A stretch of 64,000 nucleotides of DNA from Phytophthora hibernalis. Lineage: Eukaryota; Oomycota; Peronosporomycetes; Peronosporales; Peronosporaceae. The notes under the pieces are model-generated. The model was not told the origin of the DNA. It ran no database searches and was given only the letters and a program-made list of their open reading frames with translations. This document shows, piece after piece, positions 20,157 through 30,648 of the stretch; position 1 is the stretch's first letter; every line of letters starts with the position of its first letter. The position numbers and the translations under genes were made by a program. The DNA lies in NCBI GenBank assembly GCA_012656075.1, contig JAAKBF010000018.1, positions 372,001 to 436,000 of the forward strand. The letters run 5' to 3'.

Positions 20157-20798
20157 CTACTGCGGAGGAGGCAGCAAGTCTCTCGTCTGAACACGCCGTA
20201 CGGATTCTCCCGTAATGGGGTTGACACCTTCGCGCGAGTTGTGGTACTGCAGATTTTGAGCTCGTAGAGTAGCTCGATGTTTGATCGCAGCGTCGGCCGC
20301 CTGCAGTCGTTCACCGTCTTTGCCGTCATTGTACTTCAGCGTGACGGGGTTGAACGGCTCACCGCACTTGTTGCGTCGAGCTTTGGAGCCTGAAGCACGC
20401 AGAGCTTCCCAGCGACGTTTTTCGTCCGCCGAAGCTGCATCCATGGCATCCCAGCGACGTACATCCCGATTCACCGCTTCTCGACGACGTCTCTCCTGAT
20501 GAACCCTAGTACGAGCACGAGAATCCTCTCGAGCAACTCGCTCCTCACCTGCAGTGTCCGAGTGGAATCGATCGGCGTCGCTCATGAACCCCTGACTCTG
20601 GGGTGTGTACACCAACATGGCACTACCCGCAGCCGTGGTGTCCACCCGAACAAAACCTTCTTTACGCGCACGAAGTCTCTCTTTCTCACGCTGTTCCTTG
20701 TCACAAACAGCTTCACGCTGCTCTCGTGAACGTGCCGGGATGTTGTTGAATTCGCGGACAGGGGGCGTAGACATCGGGACCTTGTTGTTCGCTGGCAT
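20157..20798 (-). CDS. Conserved protein with NPxT motifs, possibly flagellar
   Basis: 213 aa from ATG at 20798 (MPANNKVPMSTPPVREF). It is highly charged, with a long Arg/Glu-rich helical middle ('REDSRARTRVHQERRRREA'). It ends with 'GEPFNPVTLKYNDGKDGERL' and 'REGVNPITGE'. Paired NPVT/NPIT motifs around an Arg-rich helix are, from memory, common in flagellum-associated proteins of protists, but I cannot name the family. It converges on receptor kinase 3 with 66 nt between stops. Codon use and lack of breaks support a real gene; function is open. Confidence 0.6.
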   Translation of the reverse strand: MPANNKVPMSTPPVREFNNIPARSREQREAVCDKEQREKERLRARKEGFVRVDTTAAGSAMLVYTPQSQGFMSDADRFHSDTAGEERVAREDSRARTRVHQERRRREAVNRDVRRWDAMDAASADEKRRWEALRASGSKARRNKCGEPFNPVTLKYNDGKDGERLQAADAAIKHRATLRAQNLQYHNSREGVNPITGESVRRVQTRDLLPPPQ

Positions 20799-20995
20799 TT
20801 TTTCTGTGCTTCTGCTACTTGAAATGGTCTGAAGATGCTGTAGCGAGAAGAACGGGAATGCTAAACAGGTAATGAGAGCTAGTAGTGAACTGCAATACGC
20901 GATGATGCAGTGTCGACAATGCAAGTATCAACCATTTTTAGATGGTTACGTTGAAGTTGTATGACATGTTCGTGTATTGGTAGCTTGTTTGCTGC

Positions 20996-22092
20996 TTAGA
21001 AGAATGTGAATATGCACGTCTCGCACTTCTCTACAAGAGGCACAACGCTGTCTTGCCACGTGACTTGGCCGGTCTTTTGATTCGATTGTGGATGCTGCGT
21101 TTGTTGCGATGTACCTGTGCCGACCGCAGGGAACGAGTGTGGAGAGACATCGACACCGTTCACATGAGTGAGAAAGACCTCATCCCGACGCATGCCGGCT
21201 TCGAAGCAAGGCGAACCAGGTAGTGCCTGCACCACAACCCATCCGTCCTGTTGACGCAGTGGCTTTAGACCTAGTGCACCGTTCACCTTCGTCACGCTGA
21301 TGGTCTGTTCGCAGTCGAAGCTGAACCAAAGTCTCACCGCCTGCACGAAACCCCGCTGCATTTCATCTGCGTTCAGGTGATACACGCCGTCGTACAGAAT
21401 CCGTGGTCCTTGCTGGGATATCGCGCTCGGACAAGCTGCAGCGAGCGGCAACGTGCACGTCTGGATGCTGATGATGGTCACGGGTCGACCAGTTCGTCGA
21501 AAGTTGTTGATGTACTCCCGTGCTCGGTTCGTCGTCACCAGGACGTCCTCGTACTGTGCCGGGGGCCCTTCATCAATGGCAACGCCGCCGCTTTCTTCTC
21601 CTTCACCATCACCGGAACCCATGTACCGATGTGGATGTACGGCTCATGATACCCCTCGACACTGGTTTCATGGTATCCGTGAGCTGCATTCCCCAATGGT
21701 GAAATTGGTGTAGCACCATGCAGTGCACTGGTTCGACGGACGTCATTGGACTGGAACGGGGTCGTACTGATCCGACGAACACCGCGAATTGCATGATCTG
21801 TTTGGAGGTTCAGGTCACTGCGTTGACGGAACGGACTGCCGAAAATGTCAAGGACCCAACGCGAGTCCGTCTGTACGGAGGTTGCTACGTCACCCTCTTC
21901 ATCTTCCGCTGGTGAACCGTCCGGGAACGTGAACAACTCAATGTCGTCGGCCGAACCCACGGCGAAAAGCTCTTCCTCGCTGTACAACGCGTGAGCTAAC
22001 CCCATCTTGACATCACTCCAGGAATCGAGTCGCTGCAGCTCCGCCGGCTCGAACTCGAAGCACCCGTCATTTTTGCAGACTAGTACGCGCAT
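20996..22092 (-). CDS. Uncharacterised protein with PDZ-like C-terminal region, one frame break
   Basis: Two overlapping frames join into about 365 aa. The N-terminal part (from ATG 22092: MRVLVCKNDGCFEFEPAELQ) is acidic and then Ser/His-rich. The C-terminal part (from about 21620 down) contains 'VNGALGLKPLRQQDGWVVVQ' and 'ALPGSPCFEAGMRRDEVFLT', which resembles a PDZ fold (carboxylate loop plus 'SPCFEAGMRRDEVFL'). The two frames differ by one base somewhere between about 21600 and 21640. Total length is a multiple of three if one base is missing. Function unknown; a scaffold role is a guess from the PDZ-like region only. Confidence 0.5.
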
Positions 22093-22249
22093 GAGGTGGA
22101 AGGATGCGGAAGTGGCAGTACCAACGGCTGCTAGGGCTGAGGCGTTTCGTGCTCGATGAATTTAGATCGAAGAAGCTGAAGCGCTTGACAACAGAACAAG
22201 ATGCGCTACAGCATTGATCTGAAAACTATCTTCGATAACAGCATGGAAA

Positions 22250-22940
22250 GTATCTTCACCTCTGATGCAAGATATGCAAGTCTCAACATGAAGCACCTCT
22301 GGTTTCTGAAGGCGACGGCGAGCAAAATTGATAAGCACGACGTCGAGTGGAGAACCTCTCGCTCGTGTCGGTTGCCACTGCAATAACAAATCTTGACCAG
22401 CAAGATTCGTCCTTGCCAAGACCACTTTGGTGAAAATGGTCGTGGAGAAGCGAGTCATCGTTTACGCGCGTTGGGACCGCCATGATCAGCTTACATGTCC
22501 GTCACCGACAGCCGACCACGACAGCCGCACCATTCTGTTTTGCGTGTGTCCCAGCAATAGTCGGCCAGCATTTCCAACGGTGTAGTCCTCTTAGCGAGAA
22601 CTTTTCGGAAAAGGTAGAGCGGAATTCATCGAGATGCCCTCAACGGCGGCCGGCTCAGGTTGAAGCTTCGCCGCCGTTGAATCGGTTGAAGTGGTTAAAG
22701 GGATGATCATCATCACCAACGGTAAAGGATTCAAGTGTTGAATCACGACCGATTCCCTGTCCGTTCGCAGGGACATGGCGCCCAATGACATGATTGAAAT
22801 CTGAGACTTGCCGTCTGGACAAGTGCGATAAACAGGAATCGGGACCAAGCAGCAACGTTTTCTTGCAAAATGGACGGAGATGACACCACCAAGAAACAAG
22901 CAGCGGCATCTCATGCGTTTCAAGGTGGATTTTAAAGCAC
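22250..22940 (+). repeat. Dispersed repeat, copy A (inverted relative to 24825..25780)
   Basis: The sequence is a diverged reverse complement of 24825..25780. Shared blocks include ACAAGTGCGATAAACAGG (about 22816) against CCTGTTTATC...-type sequence near 24938, CAGCAATAGTCGGCCAGCAT (22552) against its complement near 25362, and a CGTTTACGCGCGTTGG block near 22459 against 25500. Only short, unrelated open frames are present. It is probably an old non-autonomous transposon; its class is not determined. Confidence 0.7.
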
Positions 22941-23090
22941 CGGCATGAAGCGTTCACCCAATTTTAGTGCGTCGCGATGTCGCACGAAGGTACCAATCCT
23001 AACTGTCAAACAAGGGTCACTTTCTATCGGCCATCATCACTGGAATCGCTCGCTGTCCATGACCGCTAGCGCCTCGCCGAACCCCGCACC

Positions 23091-23667
23091 ATGTCGTTAG
23101 CGCTCTACCGCCGCATTCTCCGCGTGGCCAGCACATGTACGTCCTCCTAGTAGGAGTCCTACAGCCTCCTACAGGCCATTCCGGTTCTCTCGACGTCCCA
23201 TCCCCAGCGTCTCCTCACCCTCTACCACCTGTTTGTCTTCAGGGAAGGCGGATACGTGGAGCAGACCTGGATCCGCACTGAGGCCAGGTATGCAATTGCC
23301 TTGGTGATGCACGCGCGTCGAAATTCGCTCTCAAAAGGTGGAAATTGCTGACGATTGCTGTAGGAGTCGCTTTGAGGAGAACCGCACGTTGACTGGGCCT
23401 GCAATCGAAGAAGCTGTGCGTCAAGGTCACAATCAAGTGGACGTGGCGCTGCACTACAAGATCTGCTACCCGCGACCGCAGTACGTGGACCCAGGCACCA
23501 TGGGTGGTGAGAGGACTTCCGTCGGCAGTCGTCGCGTGCTAACACGCGTCTCGGACGCCTGCATAAGAGCCGAGTACAGAGTCAATTCCGTCCAGGAAGT
23601 TAGTCACAATATCAGTTCAATGCAGCTGGGGTATCGTACATGTACTGAGGACGCTCGTGCGCTATAA
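23091..23667 (+). CDS. LYR-motif (complex I LYR family) mitochondrial protein, partial model
   Basis: Exon 1 (23091..23136) reads MSLALYRRILRVAST with the LYR tripeptide in place. Exon 2 (about 23243..23287) encodes 'GGYVEQTWIRTEAR'. Exon 3 starts at 23364 with 'SRFEENRTLTGPAIEEAVRQ' and continues 'YKICYPRPQYVDPGTMG'. LYRM proteins bind the mitochondrial acyl carrier protein and assist assembly of respiratory or Fe-S complexes. The exon 1 to 2 phase only fits if one G is missing at 23242..23244. The 3' end is uncertain: either the frame runs to a stop at 23667, or a donor after 'GTMG' leads to a last exon I cannot place. Domain call fairly sure, model not. Confidence 0.6.
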
Positions 23668-23755
23668 GTTATCTTGCTATACTACGGAATGCCGACGTCT
23701 CGCACATGCTTCAAAAGGTTCTGGATAGGGCTGGAACAGTGATACAAACTTCAGG

Positions 23756-24139
23756 TCAGAGCGCCACGAGCAGCACCGAGTAGATGGAGCAGCGGTGCAT
23801 GGCCAGGAACTGCGGCACCGTGATGTTGAAGCCCAGCGTCTGCATGCGGCCCACGACCTGCGCGCCCTGCTCCTCCGAGCCGTCCAAGTCGTAGAAGAAG
23901 TCGCTCGTGAGCCCCACGTCGTTGCGCTGTAGCTCGCGCTGCCACAGCTGCAGCAGGATCTGCGCGTACATGGGCACGCTGGAGTGACGCGGCGGCTTCT
24001 GCAGCGTCTTGTTCCGTCGCTGGGCCTGCTCCTCTTCGTCCTGCGCCAGGATGAGCGCCTGCACGTCCGCCAGCGCTGCCAGACTGCGCGTGGAGCTGGA
24101 CTTGCGCATGCCAGATGAGTGCAGCGGGCTCTCCATCAT
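23756..24139 (-). CDS. Small uncharacterised protein (127 aa)
   Basis: From ATG 24139 (MMESPLHSSGMRKSSSTRSL) to a stop at 23756. A Ser-rich start is followed by an acidic/Gln helix ('ALILAQDEEEQAQRRNKTL'), then 'PMYAQILLQLWQRELQRNDV', 'SDFFYDLDGSEEQGAQVV' and a hydrophobic C-terminus. No family recognised. It is GC-rich with strong third-position bias, which argues for coding; the antisense and other frames are also open in part, which argues for caution. It lies tail-to-tail with the LYR gene, between the two inverted dispersed repeats. Confidence 0.5.
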   Translation of the reverse strand: MMESPLHSSGMRKSSSTRSLAALADVQALILAQDEEEQAQRRNKTLQKPPRHSSVPMYAQILLQLWQRELQRNDVGLTSDFFYDLDGSEEQGAQVVGRMQTLGFNITVPQFLAMHRCSIYSVLLVAL

Positions 24140-24420
24140 GATCACGGGAGGATATGGACTGTAACCGACGAGCACTTGCGCGTGAGGCGGCGGATTCGGA
24201 AATGAAAGCCAAGTGCAACGACGACATGTTTGCGGAATTGAGCGTGAGTGCCCATCCCCATTAGCACTTTTCGTGTGGTGGCTCCCGACCGTTGCATGCG
24301 AGTTCACTTGGAGTTTGTATGTAAAATGATGCGGCGGACGCAAAGAAAGGCGCGTGAATAGCCCGACATTCACTCCTGCCAGGACTATTCCAGAATCCAA
24401 ATGCCTAAAAATATGCGTCT

Positions 24421-24492
24421 CGCATGGGAGTAAACCACCGAATGATGTGGAGTTGAATTCTCGCATGGGATTAAACCACAGCGAATGATGTG
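24421..24492. repeat. Short direct duplication
   Basis: A unit of about 40 bp occurs twice in a row: CGCATGGGAGTAAACCAC then CGCATGGGATTAAACCAC, each followed by a CGAATGATGTGGA block. Noncoding. Confidence 0.75.
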
Positions 24493-24824
24493 GAATGGTC
24501 TGGCGTATTGAGAACAATGTAGATCCTAGATGCCAAGCGACTGGATGCAGAGCTTCTCAATTTGATGATGTCTTCAAATTCCAAGTGTGAGATAATAGTT
24601 ATTCTTTTCGAAAGTTGTCGACTCGAACGCCAACTTGCCTCATTGCTTGTGGTTTCCTGTCCTTGTGTGAATAAATGTAGATACATGTAGCTACATGTAG
24701 CTCTTCCGTTTGACTCTAACGTTATCGACGCCGCAGCCTGTGGCGCATGGTCTCATTTGGTGGGGACTATTTTCGGATACTGAAACCAAGTGAAAATTTT
24801 CACTGCCGCATCGCATCACGGGAC

Positions 24825-25780
24825 ACACAACTTGATCAAATTCTACCTTCATGAACACCTCGTCGTGACTTGGAGGTGTCATCGCCGCCTCCAAGTCCAT
24901 TTTGCAAGAAAATGTTGCTGACCTGGCGACCCGTGTTTATCGCACTTGTCCAGGCAACACGCCAGACCATTGTCGTGCCGTCGGCAAGCAACCACGCAAG
25001 ACGAAGACAGCCCTGGCAGTCGTCTTTTGCACTGGCAACGACATGGACGCCTCTGTCGGCTTTCGTGCAGCGTTGCGAACGTCCAGATTTGGGTCGCAGC
25101 GACCCAAATCGCAATCGGGCAGGACTAAAACGCAGCTGTGTAGAGAGCAAAACACAAGCAACCGCGTTGCGGTCTTGATTCACGATTCTTGAGGGCTTTA
25201 CCGTTGAAGTGATGATGAGCATCAGTCAAACCGAGCATCCAACGGCGGTGAAACTTCAACCTGAGCCGACCGCCGCTGGGGTCTTGATGAATTCCTGCTG
25301 TTGAATTCCTGCATGACATGACTCCTTTTCGCTAAGAGACGACTACACCGTTGGAAATGCTGGCCGACTATTGCTGGGACACATACGGCAAACAGAATTG
25401 CGCAGCTGTCGTGGTCGGCTGCGGTGACGGACATGTAAGCTGAACACGTCGGCGTCAACTGCCGCTGACGTTGGCGTCCACGTTAAGCTCGCATGTGTCC
25501 CAACGTGCGTAAACGATGATGGCTCTCAAGCGTCCTACAAGCGTCCTACCGGAAGATCGTCTCCCCACGACTGCGATCATTTTCATCTAAAGTGGTCTTG
25601 GCACTGCCAAGTTGACTCCTGGTCAAGATTTTTCTTGCTGTAGCAATCGAATCGCTGCAAGAGCAAGTGGTTCTCCGCTGACGTCGTGCTTGTCAGTTTT
25701 GCCCGCCATCGCCACGTTGCCTTCAGAAACCAGAGCTTCAAGCTGAGACCAGCAAATCGGATCAGAGGTGAAATGCTTCA
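24825..25780 (-). repeat. Dispersed repeat, copy B (inverted partner of 22250..22940)
   Basis: A diverged inverted copy of the repeat at 22250, longer by about 260 bp because of internal indels. Together the pair flanks a 1.9-kb segment with the LYR gene and the 127-aa gene. No transposase motif seen. The region 24270..24824 before it holds no gene I can support. Confidence 0.65.
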
Positions 25781-25915
25781 GACGAGCCCATCAAGAGCGC
25801 TGCTTCGTGTCCCGCGTGACTGTGACGAAAAGACGACGGCGACTAGCGTGCGTGCCAGGTGGCTGCATTATGGAAGATACTTTTAGGTCGTGTTGTTGCA
25901 TCTTAGTGTTGTTGT

Positions 25916-28676
25916 CTATTCATCAGCCTCTTCGCCCTCCTCCAGCTCCTCGCCCTCTTCGAGTTCGCTGTCGTCGGAGTTGCTCTTGTTCTTCGTTTCC
26001 AGCTTGAGACGTGCCTGGCGAATGATTTCTTCAGCTTTGGCAGCTTCTTCTGCTTTCGACAGCACCTTCGTCGGCTTTCGGAGCGGCGAGAACGCTTCCA
26101 CCGGCACCGCATCGACATCAGGCTTGGAGCTGGTAGCAGCTAAGCTGGGAGGCAACGCCGCCCCACCGTCACGGGAACTCGATTGGTTGCGGCTACGACT
26201 GCGACTGCGGTTGGCTCGGCTGCGTCTGGTAGACTCGCGACGAGACTCGGACCGAGAGCGCGACCTGGAACGCGAGACGGACGGTGATCCATGACTGCGG
26301 CGACGTTTCCGTGATGATCTTCGACGCTTCTTGTGGTTCTTATCGTCTTCTAGCTCATCCGCCGCAGAGGAGCGACGGCGCAATCGACGAGGTCGGTCTC
26401 CATCGTCGTCATCTTCTGGCACTGATTCATGGCTTTCCTTGTGACTTCGCTTGCGGGGCTTAAGCTTCTTTTCCTCCTCTTTCTTGCTGTCTTCTTTAGC
26501 AACCGCCACCCACAACTCATACACCTGACGCACAAACGCAGGGAACTCCACAGTCGTGGCATCACCCTTCTCTCGCTGCGCCTTAACTGCAGCTTCAAGT
26601 GCTGCATCAATTTCGCCAGCGGATAGTTTCTTGGTCTCTTCAGTCTCATCAGGATTTGCGTCCGCGCTGTCCGACTTATCTGAGTCAATTTCCTTGTCAC
26701 CGTTCGCTTCCTTACTGACTTGCTCCTCACCTTGTTCCTCACCCTCTTCTGGCGCATTGTTGTCCAGAGAAGCACCCACACCGCTTTCGAGGGCATCAAT
26801 GAATACCGCGAACGGCGTCGTCTCGGTTACTCGTAATGGTGGTTCACCACTGCGATCCAGGTGTGCTCGAATTACTGACGCGATAGGCTCCAGGTTTCTA
26901 CGCAGTTTACGCACAAACTTGTCAAAAATGCGACGCTGTGCCTTCCAGTGAAGATGCTCGCCATTGCCGCCTTCATGTTCCTCATTTTCTTCGTCTTTAC
27001 CAGCCTCTCCATCCACCTCCTTGGATTCTTTCGTCTGTTCTTCACTGGCGCTCTTAAGGTGCTCAGCAGAAAACTCCTCCCAAGTGCTGCCAACTGTAAG
27101 TTGCTGGTTCGCTACAAACTCTTTTAGTCTCTCGTTCAGCTCACGGCCCAGTTTCTCTTCACGCTCAGCACGTTCAGCGCGTTGACGCTTGCGCTGCGCA
27201 TGCTCCTGCTCACGTTTTTCTCGCAGAACTTCCTCAGCCCAATCGTACACATCATGTCTGTCCACAGTTTTAAGCGCTTCTCCACCGACCTTGCCACTGT
27301 CACCTGGGAGCTCAACTTCTTCCAGCAAGTCCAAGACACGGCGTTTAGAGTCACTATCCAAGCGCCTGGAGCGCTTACCTCCCAACTCAAATTTCTTTGA
27401 CTCGATGCGCTGACGCAAGAGCTCCATAAAGCTTGTGTGCAATGTTTCCCGTCGCTTTGCAAGACGGGCTTTCTGGTTGCGTTCAAGATCCTGCATGAAG
27501 GTAGCAAATAACTGTTGCCTCTCGCGTGTCTCCTCAATGGCAGACCACCGCGGATCCTTTCGTAAAGCGTAAAAATTATTGCTCTCGGTAACCTCATCCC
27601 AAGCGATCTGCCGGCGTCGCGAAGGCGGAGCCAGGGTTGACTCAAACAGTCCCAGTAACTCAACGAACTCCTCTCGTGCCTTCTTGACTAGCCGACGCTT
27701 TTCGATCGTCGCTCGGTTCTTGGCCTGCGTGCAGTACTCAGCGAAGGCCTGTTTTTCTCGCCCACGGTGTTTAGTGCAAACTTCCACCGCGGGTCGTTCT
27801 GCATGGCCGAGTCCTTCCCAATTACACGCTGGGCGTCACCCCACTTCAGCGTCGGCGTGACCTGTTTCTCTTCCAAAAACTGCTTGAACGCGGTCATCCG
27901 CTCAGCACGCGGCATACCCTTAAACTCAGCAGCCTGTTCGCGCTCCAGCTCCTGTTTGCGTTTCTTCCGAGCGCGTTCCTGTGTTTGCTGCCGTTGAATC
28001 TCCTCTTCATCGTCCTCATCCTCCTTCTCCGTGGACGCTGAGCTGCCATGGTCAGCAGAAACCTGCACCTGAGTCTGAAACGGGACCTGCACTTGCACCG
28101 GAACCGGCAGCGGAGTGGCCGCTTGCAGCGCTTCGCTCGTCATCATGGCCACTTGTTCCCTCGCCTTCTGCATCCTAAACTCCTCTGGCTGGTCCCACAC
28201 CGTCTCCTTCGTCATTGTGTTAAAGTAGTAGAAAGCTCCTGTAGCTTCGTCCTTGTACTCTATCCACCTGGGCGCATTCACTTCATGTGTCGGGATATCA
28301 TAAGTGCTCACTCCCGTAGCTGCATTATAGTAGTAGACAACTCCTGAGGGGTCCTGAATTCACTCCATCCTGGAGGTAGAGCTGATCCATTGGCTGGAGA
28401 CGGAGGAGCCTGGAAATTCATCATAGGAGGCGGGATATTGAGTCCCATAGGAGGCATGACCATCCCTGGAGGTGGCCCACGTACAGGGGGCCCGCCATGG
28501 CCCTGGAAGGCCGGAGGAGGTCCTCGGAACGCGAAAGGAGGCGGTGGACCTCGCGCTGCGAACGGCGGACGGAACGGAGGCGGTCCGCCGCCTGGGAAGG
28601 CCTGGGGAGGACGAAAAGGCGGCGGATTGCCACGCGGGAAGGCGGCGCCGTTGGAGGACGGTCCGTAGTGGCTCAT
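25916..28676 (-). CDS. PRP40: PRP40-like splicing factor (WW and FF domains), two frame breaks
   Basis: About 920 aa from ATG 28676 (MSHYGPSSNGAAFPRGN). Pro/Gly-rich N-terminus; WW1 from 'ALPPGWSE'; WW2 'APRWIEYKDEATGAFYYFN' to 'VWDQPEEF'. FF repeats follow ('TPTLKWGDAQRVI...NDPRW', 'TWEEFSAEHLK'), then a charged coiled region and an RS-rich tail ('SRSRSRSESRRE') with an acidic end. PRP40 bridges the branch-point-binding protein and U1 snRNP, and FF domains bind phosphorylated RNA polymerase II tails; TCERG1 is the alternative family. Breaks lie in the T5 run 27752..27756 and the TT at 28359..28360. With two bases missing, the total length is a multiple of three and both WW1 and FF1 become continuous. 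Confidence 0.87.
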
Positions 28677-28973
28677 GGAGACGTCACTAAGCCACAAGAC
28701 ACAGGCACACGCTTCAACACGTCTGGGATGCAAGAGTGAAGGTCACTTTGCACTCTTTGGGCGAATGGCGGACTGAGTGCGCACTCGAAGCTACTCACTT
28801 GCTGCGGAACTTGGTTGGGCTTGGACCTCTGGAGATCAACTTCGCACCACGAATAAAAGCGTCGTGTGGTGGACACCATGTTTCTAAATAGAGATTTCTA
28901 AATACGTGGTGTGGTGGACATCAGATTGATGTGATGAACACCATTAACACATTTGGCCAGCGTTTCTAAAGCC
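28677..28973. promoter_or_regulatory. Putative bidirectional promoter PRP40/RGG protein
   Basis: 297 bp between divergent start codons. It contains a near-duplicate AAATACGTGGTGTGGTGGACA-like unit around 28863..28922 (GTGTGGTGGACACCATGTTTC, then GTGTGGTGGACATCAG). No factor site is claimed. Confidence 0.4.
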
Positions 28974-29525
28974 ATGATGCCTCCTCCGCCACCTCCTCCT
29001 GGGAATGTGCCTGTGGGGCCTCCGCCGCCCATGCCACCGCAGCTTCAAGCCATGATGCGTCAGATGCAGAAGCGCCAGCCCAAGTTCCAGCAGCAGCAGC
29101 CACAAGCTCCGTATCAACAGCCCCAAGGAGCTCCGTATCAGCAGCCTCAAGGAAGTCGTGGAGGATTCCGAGGTGGACGTGGAGGACGAGGAGGACGCGG
29201 TGGACGAGGACGTGGACGACACAACCAGAGACAAGGCAGAGGGTACAATCAGCCGCAGTTTAAGCGCAAGAGAGGACCGAGCGACGACGTGCGGGACGCC
29301 TCGCGTTTCTTCATGCCGTCGTTCCTGGAGGACCCGTGGAAGCAGCTGGAAGAAGCCAATGCACGTGACAATGCAGACAAAAAGGTGAAATATGGACATC
29401 AGCAGAAGAGAGAAGAGATGCGACCTCGCCAAGTGCAGCAGAGGTATACTGTCGAGGACGGACCTGGACGAGTGTTCTTTCAACCGTCGTTTTTGCAGGA
29501 TCCGTGGGCGCAATTGGTGCATTGA
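28974..29525 (+). CDS. Pro-rich, Gln-rich, RGG-box protein with two 'FF.PSFL.DPW' motifs
   Basis: 183 aa from ATG ATG at 28974. The N-terminus is polyproline, then a QQQ/'YQQPQGAPYQQPQG' repeat, then an RGG box ('RGGFRGGRGGRGGRGGRGRG'). The C-terminal half carries 'RFFMPSFLEDPWKQLEEA' and, at the very end, 'RVFFQPSFLQDPWAQL', so one short motif is used twice. The basic linker 'FKRKRGPSD' could be a nuclear signal. RGG boxes bind RNA and are methylated on Arg. I recognise a general RNA-binding type but not the gene name. Divergent from PRP40, which suggests, but does not prove, a splicing link. Confidence 0.7.
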   Translation: MMPPPPPPPGNVPVGPPPPMPPQLQAMMRQMQKRQPKFQQQQPQAPYQQPQGAPYQQPQGSRGGFRGGRGGRGGRGGRGRGRHNQRQGRGYNQPQFKRKRGPSDDVRDASRFFMPSFLEDPWKQLEEANARDNADKKVKYGHQQKREEMRPRQVQQRYTVEDGPGRVFFQPSFLQDPWAQLVH

Positions 29526-29646
29526 TTTGGAGAGTATGGGAGTGGTAAAATGCTATTGAACTTAGGATTCTTGATCTGGTGTGGTTTTGCTGTCTTCTCT
29601 GCTGCTAATGCTGCAGAGATACCTTTGTTGTTTGTATTTGACAGCA

Positions 29647-30431
29647 TTAGAGTACCAGGGAAGCTGAAGCCTCGTGAACGGGTTCATGTCTTGAAAACGT
29701 GACGAACTTAGCACGACGCACACGGGAGTTCAGGTCTTTGATGGTGTGTGCTGTCTCGATGCTGGACAGAGCGAATAACATGGTGAAAGTTGCGCTGCAG
29801 TGGATCAGCCTGGGGTACAGGTTGTAGCTTGTGAGGTGCGCAACGGCCTCTGGACAGGCAACAATCCGACTGAGATGGCAGCTTGAGGCGTCCACCGGGC
29901 TGCAACAAACGAATACACAATTTGAGTTGTGTTCTACACGTTCCTCGGAAGATAACATACCACAAGGCTGGGAACGAGCAGCACACGCTCAGCGACACGT
30001 GAAAAGCCGAGAAAACGAAAGAAGCGAGCATCAGACTTGCGACGCTTTGGTGCAGACACGATGCCACTAGCATGCGATGCACGAAGCCACTTGACGTTCG
30101 TGAAAGGGTGCACGCGTAGTAGAGCAGCAGCAATGATGCCAATAGCTGCGGGACGGCTGTGAGCAGGTACTTGAGCGACATGTCGTGGTACAACTTGCGA
30201 TTCTCGAGCTGCAGTCGTAACAGTCAACGCTGGCTCATAAAATGCTAGAGACGAAGATACGTGAGTACTTACGTCCGTGGCATGATACCATTGACACAAC
30301 CCAAAGCTGCCCTACAAGACTACAGTTAGCCAAACGCGTTGCCATCAAAAGCACTTCAACAACGAACTTACAATTGCGCTGCAGGCCAACACGGCCGGGT
30401 ACAGGCGAAGAAACAGGGGCTGTAACTTCAT
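29647..30431 (-). CDS. Multi-pass membrane protein, about 199 aa, four exons
   Basis: Exons complement(30372..30431), (30273..30311), (29961..30208) and (29647..29899) total 600 nt with all GT..AG junctions and consistent phases. Starts MKLQPLFLRLYPAVLACSAI. About four to five hydrophobic helices: 'LKYLLTAVPQLLASLLLLYY', 'SLMLASFVFSAFHVSLSVC', 'CSATFTMLFALSS', plus the N-terminal one. The C-terminus is basic and short. No family recognised. It shares a 217-bp divergent promoter with the mS23-like gene. Confidence 0.65.
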
Positions 30432-30648
30432 CAGAAGGCAGCAGGAGAATCAAACCACTATCCTTGTCCACTAGTGCCTTTCTTGTGTCCTTGATTGTCC
30501 TGCAACTCAATCAGTACCCTGAACGTGACCAACTGATTTAAGCACTAACCTCTGTTATATCCCATGCTGTTTACCAGGATGACTCTCATTGGCTCAAACT
30601 CCATTTATAACGGAGCCCCCAGACCACACGAGCACTACCAAGGCAAGC
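30432..30648. promoter_or_regulatory. Putative divergent promoter
   Basis: 217 bp between start codons of the 199-aa membrane protein (minus) and the mS23-like gene (plus). Contains CTGTTATATCCCATG and a CTCATTGGCTCAAACTCCATT block (inverted CCAAT-type ATTGG) 40-60 nt before the mS23-like start. Suggestive only. Confidence 0.35.

Noticed and set aside
25890..26294. Plus-strand Ser/Leu-rich frames
   Set aside because: Antisense to the RS-rich and acidic tail of PRP40.
28390..28668. Gly/Pro-rich plus-strand frame
   Set aside because: Antisense of the Pro-rich PRP40 N-terminus; GGX/PPX codons are mirror images.
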